Below are positions 1 through 10,670 of a DNA stretch of 64,000 nucleotides, piece after piece. Below the pieces are notes generated by a model. It had not been told where the DNA came from. It searched no databases and saw only the letters and a program-made list of their open reading frames with translations. Source of the DNA: an uncultured cyanobacterium (lineage in GTDB: Bacteria > Cyanobacteriota > Cyanobacteriia > PCC-6307 > Cyanobiaceae); the NCBI GenBank assembly GCA_903858015.1, contig CAIOGZ010000077.1, forward strand, positions 1 to 64,000. The letters run 5' to 3'. Within the stretch, counting starts at the first letter, position 1. Every line of letters begins with the position of its first letter. The translations under genes were made by a program, and so were the position numbers.

Positions 1-159
1 AGGTACTGCCATGTAAGGCCGCACAGCTCCCTGGGAGGCAGAACTCCCTATGAGGTCTACACTGAGACCGAACCATGTTCCTCCCGCCCGGGGTTAACGA
101 TGTCAGGGGCCAGAACTGTCCAATAAAAGGCACCCACCTCATGGTTGCCTTGGCGCAGC

Positions 160-394
160 CAAAGGATTCGGCCCAAGCGAGCAATGTAATCCCTGACGCT
201 CTGGATCAGGCTCTGGCCAAAGCCGATCACCTTTCTAAAACCGAGCGACTGCTAGGCCATACAGATTCGGTGAACTCCGTGGTCTGCTGCGCAGAGGGGC
301 GCCGCATCGTTCAGGCTCTATGGACAGAACGCTGCGGTTGTGGAATGCCATCGCCGCCCGAGCCGTCCGCGCCCATCACCCGGCTCTGCTGTGA
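160..394 (+). pseudogene. Decayed WD40-repeat protein remnant (paralogue of the 2975-6673 gene)
   Basis: Frame 0 reads DALDQALAKADHLSKTERLLGHTDSVNSVVCCAEGRRIV, resembling DDSLAQALSQSSPWGEVDRLLGHQGGLRAIALSPDGRRMV of the intact gene. One nt is missing at ~309-311, and the shifted frame continues SGSMDRTLRLWNAIAARA to a TGA at 392-394. Confidence 0.72.
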
Positions 395-569
395 TCGGCC
401 ACCGAGAGCAGCACCAGGTGCCGCTCGCTGGTTGATCAACTGGCTGTTTTGACGAATGCGAGCCTTCAGTTCAGCATGGACATGGGTGTGGGGAACCTCG
501 CCAAAGCTTCTCGAGCTTGTGCCTGCCAGCCAGGGGACTCATCATCAACCTTTCAAAAACAGGAGAAAT

Positions 570-590
570 GCGTTGCAAAAATTGCAACGC
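570..590. repeat. Perfect inverted repeat GCGTTGCAA-AAA-TTGCAACGC
   Basis: 9-bp arms with a 3-nt spacer, read directly from the sequence. Confidence 0.85.
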
Positions 591-606
591 GATCTACCTT
601 GCTAAT

Positions 607-864
607 TTAAAAGTATGGGAATACCCATACTTTCCCGTCTGGTAGAACAGAGAAGATAACTTCACCAGCTCCTTGTGCAGGAGTTTGATTGGCGTAGTTG
701 GCTGCGGCTTGTGGAGTATTGAAAAGGTAAGCGCGCCAGGTTTTTCCACGAGCAGCATCAGTTGTAGCAGTCGCCTTGGAGGCAATTAGGGCCGCGTCGT
801 GATCTGAGCCGTGATCTTTGGTTGTTGTAGCCACTTGTCCAGGTGCCATTGAATGGGACCTCAC
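607..864 (-). CDS. Small hypothetical protein (85 aa)
   Basis: ORF with a coherent C-terminus (TWRAYLFNTPQAAANYANQTPAQGAGEVIFSVLPDGKVWVFPYF); family not recognised. Confidence 0.4.
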   Translation of the reverse strand: MRSHSMAPGQVATTTKDHGSDHDAALIASKATATTDAARGKTWRAYLFNTPQAAANYANQTPAQGAGEVIFSVLPDGKVWVFPYF

Positions 865-1362
865 AAGCGTATGGAATCAATCCAACCACGCGGCGGGGCG
901 AAGCAGTGGCGGATCTGCGGCTTACGCTCGCCTGAGTAGAAGCACCTGCCACTCGCTAAAAGTCATCCCTGCTCGGCCTGGCCAACCTGGCGATGCCTAG
1001 TCCCTGTAAAATCAGATCCACGTCGCTGTCCGATGGCGCTTCCCCTATGCGTGGCATCTGTAAGCGCCACGAGTAGGAGCCGACCGCCTCAATCTTCGCT
1101 AGAGAAAACAATCGAATAACGCCCACTCAAGCACCACCGTGCTTCTGAAGCTCAATTGGAAGAAAGCTGCGCAGATCTGAGCAGTTCTAACACCCCGCGT
1201 CGTAGGCTTTCCCGATCGGTCCCCCTGGAATGCGTTTCGGCTCGATACCGAAAATGCCAGCAGCGCCGTAGATGGGGCCCCATCCCTATGATCACAGTTG
1301 ATAGAACTGATACGTGCCGTCAGCGGACAGTAGCTCAAAATGGATCGATCCTGACCACCCAG

Positions 1363-2970
1363 ATGTCCAAAGGCTCCCCCATCCGTCTATTCATCTCCTA
1401 TTCCCACAAGGATGAGGCATTGCGCAATAGGCTGGGCGACCACCTGGCCGGCCTGCAGCGCGAAGGGGTAATTGACCTTTGGCACGACCGCAAAATCAGT
1501 GCCGGCCAGGAATGGGTTGGGGCAATTGACGCCAACCTTGAAGGGGCTGACATCATTCTCTGCCTGGTGAGCGCAGGCTTTATGGCGTCGCCGTACTGCA
1601 ATGATAAGGAACTCAGCCGTGCCCTGGAGCGTCATAACGCCGGTGAGGCCCGGGTGATCCCGGTGATTCTGAGGCCGGTGGATTGGGATAACACCGATCT
1701 GGCCAGGCTCCAGGCTCTGCCGGACAATGCCAAGCCGGTGACGAATTGGAGCAACAGGGATGAGGCCTTCCTTTCGATCGCCCGTGGTATCCGGGAGGTG
1801 GCCAAGCAGCTGGCGGAGCGGCCCAAAAGCACCACCGTCCTTGTGGGCGCGGCGCCTGCCGGAGCCCCCTCCGCCGGCGACCAGGCCCCGTCAAGCGGCG
1901 CCGCCATTGGTGCCGCTGCCCACGGCCCGGTTTCGGCGCCCACTCCAATCCCTGCGGCCAGCCTGGAGATTCCGGAGGGTCCTGTGCGGCACGATTCCCC
2001 CTTTTATATCCACCTGGCAGATGGCGCCCGCTGCTGCGTTGAGCTCGATAAACCGGGCGCCCTGATCCGCATTAAGAGCCCCAAGGGGTTCGGCAAATCC
2101 AGCCTCACCGCCCGCCTACTGGCCTATGCCAATGGCCAGGGGTACCGCACAGTTTCTCTCAACCTGGAGGGCACGGATCAGAAGTTCTTCGCTGATCCGG
2201 AGCTGTTTATGCAGTGGTTTTGTGCATCTGTGGGCAAGGAGCTGGGTCTGCGGGTGCGCAAGGAGGACTACTGGGACGACATCTTTGGCGCCAACGACAA
2301 CAGCAGCGATTACTTCGAGACGTACCTGCTCAAGCCGGATGCCACGCCGCTGGTGCTGGCAATCGACAACTTTGATCGCATCTTCGCCCACGCGGCGATC
2401 GAAACCGATTTCTGCGGGCTGCTGCGCAGCTGGCATGAACGGGCCCGCAGCAGTCCCCTTTGGGAGCGTTTCCGGCTGCTGCTCTCCCACTCCCAGGAGT
2501 CGTATGCCACCAAGGACATCAACCAGTCGCCCTTCAATGTGGGCCTGCCGGTGGAGCTGGGGGAGCTGCAGCCGGACCAGGTGCGCCAACTGGTGGGCCT
2601 CCATGGCCTGCCCCTGGGCGAGGTGGAGGTCGCCCAGCTGTTGGAACTGGTGGGAGGCCACCCCTACCTGGTGCGCAAGGCGCTCTACGAGCTGGCCAAC
2701 GGCCTGCCCTTCGCCACCTTCTTGCTGGATGCCCCCACCGAGGCGGGGGTGTTTGGCGACCATCTGCGCGGCCTGCTCAAGGCGGTGGAAGACCAGCCGA
2801 AGCTGGCGGAGGCCCTGCGCCAGGTGGTGAACAGCAGCGGGCCAGTGAAGCTGCGCTCGGAGCAGGCCTTCAAGCTGGAAAGCCTGGGCCTGCTGGTGCC
2901 CGAGGGCAACCTGGAGCGTCCCCGCTGCCGGCTCTACGCCGAGTACATGGTCGACCGTCTGATCGCCTGA
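1363..2970 (+). CDS. TIR domain + AAA_35-like STAND ATPase (gene A)
   Basis: TIR signature IRLFISYSHKDEALRNRLGDHL...SAGFMASPYCNDKELSRALERH. A/P-rich linker, then Walker A SPKGFGKSS, Walker B-like LVLAIDNFDRIF and AAA_35-type C-terminal helices (SEQAFKLESLGLLV...RCRLYAEYMVDRL). Start set at ATG 1363 (MSKGSPIRLF) instead of the ORF-track start 1156. Confidence 0.88.
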   Translation: MSKGSPIRLFISYSHKDEALRNRLGDHLAGLQREGVIDLWHDRKISAGQEWVGAIDANLEGADIILCLVSAGFMASPYCNDKELSRALERHNAGEARVIPVILRPVDWDNTDLARLQALPDNAKPVTNWSNRDEAFLSIARGIREVAKQLAERPKSTTVLVGAAPAGAPSAGDQAPSSGAAIGAAAHGPVSAPTPIPAASLEIPEGPVRHDSPFYIHLADGARCCVELDKPGALIRIKSPKGFGKSSLTARLLAYANGQGYRTVSLNLEGTDQKFFADPELFMQWFCASVGKELGLRVRKEDYWDDIFGANDNSSDYFETYLLKPDATPLVLAIDNFDRIFAHAAIETDFCGLLRSWHERARSSPLWERFRLLLSHSQESYATKDINQSPFNVGLPVELGELQPDQVRQLVGLHGLPLGEVEVAQLLELVGGHPYLVRKALYELANGLPFATFLLDAPTEAGVFGDHLRGLLKAVEDQPKLAEALRQVVNSSGPVKLRSEQAFKLESLGLLVPEGNLERPRCRLYAEYMVDRLIA

Positions 2971-2974
2971 AGCC

Positions 2975-5900
2975 ATGGCCCCTCAGCAGTCCTACAAGGT
3001 TGGCGGCAGCCTTGATGGCGAGAACGCCTTCTATGTGGTTCGCGCCGCCGATCAGGATCTCTATACGCATCTGAAGGACGGCGACACCTGCTTCGTGTTC
3101 AACAGCCGCCAGATGGGCAAATCCAGCCTGCGGGTGCGCACGATGCAGCGCCTGCGGCGGGAGGGGGTGGTGTGCGCCGTGATCGATCCCCAGTCCCGCG
3201 GTACCACCCCCACCGAGGAGCAGTGGTATGCCGGCACGCTCAAGCGGCTGATTGAGGATCTGGACCTGGCGGAGGCGGTGCCTTTTAGCGCTTGGTGGAA
3301 AGAGGGCAGCGTGCAGGCGCTGAGCGCGGTGAACCGCTTTGAAGAGTTCATCGACAAGATCGTGCTGGCGCAGATCACGGCGCCGATCGTGCTCTTTGTG
3401 GAGGAGGTGGACAACCTGCTCAGCCTGAAGTTCGACACCGATGGCTTCTTCGCCATGATCCGCTCGTTGCATGAACGCCGCAGCGAACAGCCGGCCTACA
3501 ATCGGCTGGGTTTCTGCTTCCTTGGGGTGGCCACCCCCTACGACCTGATCCGCAGCAGCGACCGCTCCGCGTTCAACATCGGCCATGCGGTGGAGCTCAG
3601 CGGCCTGGAACGGCGGGAGGCCAAGCCCCTGCTGGCCGGCCTGGCGGGCAAGGTTGACGATCCAGCCGCCGTGCTCGATGCAGTCCTGCAATGGAGTGGT
3701 GGCCAGCCGTTCCTCACCCAGAAGCTGCTGGCGCTGTTGAGCGCCGCTGGCGATCAAGGAGTGGCGGAGGGAGAGCTGCCCGCGGCCGAGCTGCCCGCAG
3801 CCGAGCTGGTGGCAGCCGTAACTCAAGGCCAGATCATCCGTAACTGGGAGGCCCAGGATTCACCGGTGCACCTGCGCACCATCCGCGACCGCCTGCTGCA
3901 AGGGGATGAACACCATCGCGGCCGGCTGCTGGGGATGGTGCAACGGATCCAGGAGCAGGGCGCCATCCCGGCCGACTCGAGCCGCGAGCAGATGCAGCTC
4001 CGCCTCACGGGGCTGGTGGTGCCCAGGGAAGGCCAGCTGCATTTCTACAACCCGATCTACGCGGCGGTGTTCACTCCCGATTGGGTGCGCGCCCAGCTGC
4101 AGGAGCTGCGCCCGACGATCTACTCCCAGGCGATCAACGATTGGGAAAAGGCCCCGCCGGCAGAGCGGGCCAGCCACCTGATCGGCGCAGCCGCTCTGGG
4201 GGAGGCCCTGGAATGGGCGAAGGACAAGAGCCTCAGCCCGGCGGACGAGGAATTCCTGGAGGCCAGCCAGGCGGCGGTGGCAACCGCTACCAGGGCGGCC
4301 GAGGCCATGCGGCTGGCTGAGGAGCGGGCGCGGGTTGCGGAACGGGAAGCCCGCATGCGCCGCAAGGTGATCCTTGCCATGGCTGGCGCTCTTGTCGCTT
4401 TCGGGGGTCTCGGTGCATACGCTTGGCACCAGCTGCGGGTGGCTCAGCTGCGGGAACAATCAGGTCTGGTGATCAATGAAGCAAGAACGAAACCTGTCGA
4501 AGCGCTGATCCGGGCCATTGCTCTTCACTCCCTGGCTCCAGAAACAGAGGTGGGGTCGATCGAACGCTCCGGTGACGATTCCTTGGCCCAGGCACTGTCC
4601 CAAAGCAGCCCCTGGGGTGAGGTCGATCGCTTGCTCGGTCATCAGGGCGGCCTCAGGGCTATCGCCCTCAGCCCGGATGGTCGCCGCATGGTCTCCGCTT
4701 CCATCGACAGGACCCTGCGCCTCTGGGATCTCGCCAGCGGCCAGCCGATCGGGCCGCCGCTGGTGGGTCACACAGGCACGGTGAGGGCTGTGGCCTTCAG
4801 CCCGGATGGCCGTCGCATCGTTTCAGGCTCGTTTGACTCCACGCTCCGGATCTGGGATGGCTTCACGGGCAGCCCCATCAGCGCCCCGATCCGGGGCCAT
4901 GAAGTTCCGGTTCTCTCCGTTGCTTTCAGCCCGGATGGCCGCCACATCGTCTCCGGAGCGATGGATAAGACGGTAAGGCTCTGGGATGGCGCCAGCGGAA
5001 GGTCCCTGGGTCCCCCCTGGCTTGGGCATCTTGGGGTGGTCAGAGCCGTGGCCTTCAGCCCGGATGGCCGCAGGATCCTTTCCGCCTCTTCGGATAACAC
5101 CCTGCGTCTGTGGGATGCCACGAGCGGCAGGCCCGTCGGCAGACCGCTGTCGGGCCACACCGACACCGTCAGCTCTGCGGCCTTCAGCCCGGATGGTCGC
5201 CGGATCGTCTCCGGATCCTTTGACAAAAGCTTGCGGCTCTGGGATGCAGCCACCGGCAGGCCGCTTGGCTCACCCCACTATGGCCATCGGGATTGGGTGC
5301 GATCCGTGGCGTTCAGTCCCAGTGGGAAGCTGATCGTGACTGGTTCAGCCGACGGCACGCTGCTTCTCTGGGATGGGCTGACGGGTAATCGCGTCGGCGA
5401 GCCCCTCAAGGGCCACACGGGATCGGTGGATTCGGTGGCCTTCCTTCGCGATGGTCGCAGCATCGTTTCAGGATCCATTGATCGCAGCGTGAGGCTCTGG
5501 GATGCGACCACGGGACAGCCCAGCGACACCATGCTCAAGGGACCCAGGGGTATGACGGCTGCCGTGGCCTTCAGTCCCGATGGCAGGCGAATCGTCACGG
5601 GTCTTGTGGACAACTCCCTGCAGTTCTGGGATGCCGCCAGCGCTGCGCCCATCGGCAAGCCCCTGAGGGGTCACACGTTCCCAGCCACCAGCGTCGCCTT
5701 CAGCCCCAATGGCCGGCACCTGGTCTCCGGATCCCAGGACAACTCACTGCGCCTTTGGGATGTCAGCACGGGCAAGCAGATCGCCGCCCTGGGGTCATTG
5801 CACAGGGATTCGATTGTCTCAGTCGCCTTCAGCGCCGATGGCAGACGCATAGCGTCTGGCTCCCTGGATTACACCGTGCGCCTCTGGGATGGCCGCTCCG

Positions 5901-6673
5901 GCCAACCGATCGGGAGGCCGTTGCAGGGGCATGGCAGCCATGTGCGGAGCGTGGCCTTCAGCGCCGATGGCCGCCTGGTGGTCTCCGGGGCCACGGACAG
6001 CACCCTGCGGCTCTGGGACGTCGCCACGGGCAGGCCGATTGGCCCCCCTCTGCAGGGCCACGACGGGGACGTGTTGAGCGTGGCCTTCAGCCCAGACGGT
6101 CGGCAGATGGTCTCCGGGTCATCCGACCGCAGCCTGCGGCTGTGGGACGTCGCCACGGGAAAGCCAATCGGCCTACCACTCCACGGTCACCGTACCTCGG
6201 TGAAGGCGGTGGCCTTCAGCCCTGATGGTCGCCGCATCCTCTCCCTATCAAGAGACAGCCAGGTGCTGCTCTGGGATAGCAGCAGCCACAAGCCCATCAC
6301 TACGGCAATGGAGGGGCTTGACGATTCTGTGGAGGCTGCGGCCTTTAGCCCCAATGGCAGCAGGGTTGTTGCCATTTTTTCCGATTCGTCTGCCCACCTT
6401 CTGAATGTGACCCCCATGGGCCACGTCACCCTGGCTTGCCAGCGCCTAGGCCGCCACCAGCTGTTGAGAAATCACAAAGCATCGGGCGTGGGCCCTGAAT
6501 TTGAAGCCATCGCCGCCCGCGCCCGCAAAGTCTGCGCCAATCAAGCGCCTCCATCACCGCCCACCCATGTGCTCCCCCCAGCCCGGTCCAGCTCGGCCCA
6601 GGCCCGCGCCTTTCCTTTGCTCCAGCTCGCCCGCCCGCTCCACTGGCTGCGCCACAGCATGGGCCTCGGCTGA
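2975..6673 (+). CDS. AAA_35-like ATPase + TM + 14 x WD40 repeat protein (gene B)
   Basis: AAA_35-type N-terminus (YKVGGSLDGENAFYVVRAADQDLYTHLKDGDTCFVFNSRQMGKSSLRVRTMQRL), acidic Walker B FVEEVDNLL, TM segment VILAMAGALVAFGGLGAYAW, then 14 WD40 units. Begins 4 nt after the gene A stop. Confidence 0.92.
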   Translation: MAPQQSYKVGGSLDGENAFYVVRAADQDLYTHLKDGDTCFVFNSRQMGKSSLRVRTMQRLRREGVVCAVIDPQSRGTTPTEEQWYAGTLKRLIEDLDLAEAVPFSAWWKEGSVQALSAVNRFEEFIDKIVLAQITAPIVLFVEEVDNLLSLKFDTDGFFAMIRSLHERRSEQPAYNRLGFCFLGVATPYDLIRSSDRSAFNIGHAVELSGLERREAKPLLAGLAGKVDDPAAVLDAVLQWSGGQPFLTQKLLALLSAAGDQGVAEGELPAAELPAAELVAAVTQGQIIRNWEAQDSPVHLRTIRDRLLQGDEHHRGRLLGMVQRIQEQGAIPADSSREQMQLRLTGLVVPREGQLHFYNPIYAAVFTPDWVRAQLQELRPTIYSQAINDWEKAPPAERASHLIGAAALGEALEWAKDKSLSPADEEFLEASQAAVATATRAAEAMRLAEERARVAEREARMRRKVILAMAGALVAFGGLGAYAWHQLRVAQLREQSGLVINEARTKPVEALIRAIALHSLAPETEVGSIERSGDDSLAQALSQSSPWGEVDRLLGHQGGLRAIALSPDGRRMVSASIDRTLRLWDLASGQPIGPPLVGHTGTVRAVAFSPDGRRIVSGSFDSTLRIWDGFTGSPISAPIRGHEVPVLSVAFSPDGRHIVSGAMDKTVRLWDGASGRSLGPPWLGHLGVVRAVAFSPDGRRILSASSDNTLRLWDATSGRPVGRPLSGHTDTVSSAAFSPDGRRIVSGSFDKSLRLWDAATGRPLGSPHYGHRDWVRSVAFSPSGKLIVTGSADGTLLLWDGLTGNRVGEPLKGHTGSVDSVAFLRDGRSIVSGSIDRSVRLWDATTGQPSDTMLKGPRGMTAAVAFSPDGRRIVTGLVDNSLQFWDAASAAPIGKPLRGHTFPATSVAFSPNGRHLVSGSQDNSLRLWDVSTGKQIAALGSLHRDSIVSVAFSADGRRIASGSLDYTVRLWDGRSGQPIGRPLQGHGSHVRSVAFSADGRLVVSGATDSTLRLWDVATGRPIGPPLQGHDGDVLSVAFSPDGRQMVSGSSDRSLRLWDVATGKPIGLPLHGHRTSVKAVAFSPDGRRILSLSRDSQVLLWDSSSHKPITTAMEGLDDSVEAAAFSPNGSRVVAIFSDSSAHLLNVTPMGHVTLACQRLGRHQLLRNHKASGVGPEFEAIAARARKVCANQAPPSPPTHVLPPARSSSAQARAFPLLQLARPLHWLRHSMGLG
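4634..6439 (+). repeat. 14 tandem WD40 units, each 129 nt (43 aa), without indels
   Basis: Unit starts at the GH motif: 4634, 4763, 4892, 5021, 5150, 5279, 5408, 5537, 5666, 5795, 5924, 6053, 6182, 6311. Consensus GHxxxVxSVAFSPDGRRIVSGSxDxTLRLWDxATGxPIGxPL. Confidence 0.93.
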
Positions 6674-6750
6674 TGGATCCGGCCTCCGCCAGCCTTCGCC
6701 ACCAGCTAGGCGAAGGATGAGTTAAACCGAATCCTCGCTGGCGCTGAGCC

Positions 6751-9070
<2,320 letters not shown>

Positions 9071-9279
9071 CGACAGGATCGGGTGGGGAGGGGAGAGGTC
9101 CAGCCGCCCAGGCATGGTCGGGCGGGATCGGGAAGCTGGGATCGGTAGGCCTGGTTCGCCAGTCTCGGGTCCGGATTGCCGGGCCCACTTCGGCAGGCCT
9201 AGCAGCGCCGGCGCTCCCTGGCGCCGGGCGAGGATGCCTACGGTCAAGCCATTGTGTCGGTGACGGCGCACCCCATCGC

Positions 9280-10314
9280 ATGGAAGCGGAGTCGCTGCCC
9301 TCTTTAACCACCCTCCTCCAGGGCGTCGACCAGTGGAGGGAGGTGCTGGTGGTCCTGCCCCTGTTGGCGGCCCTCGAGGTGGTGCTCTCCGCCGACAACG
9401 CCATTGCCTTGGCGGCGATTTCCCGTCGCCTGCATGATCCGCAGCGCCAACGGCAGGCCCTCAACCTGGGCCTGCTGTTGGCCCTGTTGTTCCGAATCCT
9501 GCTGGTGGTTGCGGCCCGCTGGGTGCTCCATTTTTGGCCATTGCAACTGCTCGCCGCCGCCTACCTGCTCTGGCTTTGCGGCTCCCATCTGCTGGGCAAG
9601 GCCGCTGGTGCCGATGCCGCTGGTTCCGATGCGGCTGGTGCCGATGCCGCTGAGCCCGCTGCCAGCGCCGACGGCACGGAGCCAGCGCCCCCTGATTCCG
9701 GCCAGCTCAAGGGGTTGGCCTCGGTGGTGTTGACCTTGGGGCTCACCGATTTGGCCTTTTCGCTCGACAGTGTGGCGGCGGCGGTGGCCGTCACCGACAA
9801 GTTGCTACTGGTGATGGCCGGTGGCGTGATCGGCGTGGTGGCCCTAAGGCTGACCGCCGAACTTTTTATTCGCTGGCTGGAGGAGTTTCGCCACCTCGAA
9901 ACCTCCGGCTACCTCGCCGTTGGTTTGGTGGGGATTCGGCTGCTGGTTCGGCTCGGCTTTCCTGAGCTGGTGGTGCCGGAATGGGCGGTGCTGCTGTCCG
10001 TTGGGCTGCTGTTTGCCTGGGGGTTTTCGGATCGCTTACCGCCCCCCGGCCCAAAGCAGCCCTTCACGCAGCCAGCCGATCCCCGCCCGGGCTTAGGGCC
10101 CTTGGAAGCTGTAGAGCCCCTGGCCACGGAGCTGGCAGCTGCCAGTCTGACTGCCCCGCTGCCGCTGCCAATCCCACCGACCGCCTCTTGTCTGCCGGTC
10201 GCTTCGGAGCCGATCCCGCCCAGGCTGAAGGCGGATCGATCGATTGCCAGCATGGCCGACCCCCAAGTCACCCCATCTCTGAGCCAAGGTCCTTCCGATC
10301 CAGCCAAGGGTTGA
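9280..10314 (+). CDS. TerC family membrane protein
   Basis: ALEVVLSADNAIALAAISRRL and LGLTDLAFSLDSVAAAVAVT are TerC signatures; multiple TM helices. Confidence 0.88.
   Translation: MEAESLPSLTTLLQGVDQWREVLVVLPLLAALEVVLSADNAIALAAISRRLHDPQRQRQALNLGLLLALLFRILLVVAARWVLHFWPLQLLAAAYLLWLCGSHLLGKAAGADAAGSDAAGADAAEPAASADGTEPAPPDSGQLKGLASVVLTLGLTDLAFSLDSVAAAVAVTDKLLLVMAGGVIGVVALRLTAELFIRWLEEFRHLETSGYLAVGLVGIRLLVRLGFPELVVPEWAVLLSVGLLFAWGFSDRLPPPGPKQPFTQPADPRPGLGPLEAVEPLATELAAASLTAPLPLPIPPTASCLPVASEPIPPRLKADRSIASMADPQVTPSLSQGPSDPAKG
9601..9645 (+). repeat. 15-nt tandem repeat x3 encoding AAGAD/AAGSD/AAGAD in the TerC-family protein loop
   Basis: gccgctggtgccgat / gccgctggttccgat / gcggctggtgccgat. Confidence 0.85.
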
Positions 10315-10322
10315 TTCGCCCG

Positions 10323-10670
10323 ATGCGCATCCAACTCCGCGATCCGGCCAGCCGCCAAACCCTGGAGGAACTGGAGGTCGACAACCTGTCTGAACTGCCC
10401 CAGCCGGGTCGCTGGTTTGAGCTTGGCGGGCGCAGTTTCCTGGTGCTGCAACGCTCCCACCGTTACCACCTCCGCAATGGCCGCTATCAGCTCGCCGCGG
10501 TGGCCCTCGATGTGAAGCTCGAGCAACGGCCCGCCGATGCCAGGGCCTGGCAGGGCGGCTGGGTGATCGGTGATCCCAGTTGCCGCTTTAACGCCCTGTC
10601 GCCCCTGTTGCGCTGCGCGGTGCTACCCGAGGGTCCCTGTGCTTCCTGTGGCGCCTACCAACCCCGTTGA
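10323..10670 (+). CDS. Conserved cyanobacterial hypothetical (DUF6464-like)
   Basis: MRIQLRDPASRQTLEELEV...GRWFELGGRSFLVLQRSHRYHLRNGRYQLAAVALDV...CASCGAYQPR. Start moved to ATG 10323. Confidence 0.65.
   Translation: MRIQLRDPASRQTLEELEVDNLSELPQPGRWFELGGRSFLVLQRSHRYHLRNGRYQLAAVALDVKLEQRPADARAWQGGWVIGDPSCRFNALSPLLRCAVLPEGPCASCGAYQPR

Noticed and set aside
1099-1338. Possible transposase fragment (79 aa, minus strand)
   Set aside because: No recognisable transposase motif, no inverted terminal repeats found around it.
1156-1362. N-terminal 69 aa of the ORF-track version of the TIR protein
   Set aside because: MEESCADLSS...NGSILTTQ is not TIR-like. ATG 1363 directly precedes the TIR fold, so the upstream part is probably non-coding.
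2870-3826. 318-aa and 286-aa (2116-2976) minus-strand ORFs opposite the TIR/AAA genes
   Set aside because: H/Q/L-rich mirror frames of the GC-rich AAA_35 coding sequence; no domain signature.
4768-6429. Multiple minus-strand ORFs rich in RRPSGLKAT repeats
   Set aside because: Reverse complement of the WD40 repeat array; the periodicity is inherited from the sense strand.
4634-6439. CRISPR-like array
   Set aside because: Periodicity is 129 nt with translated WD40 consensus throughout; no direct repeat plus unique spacer structure.
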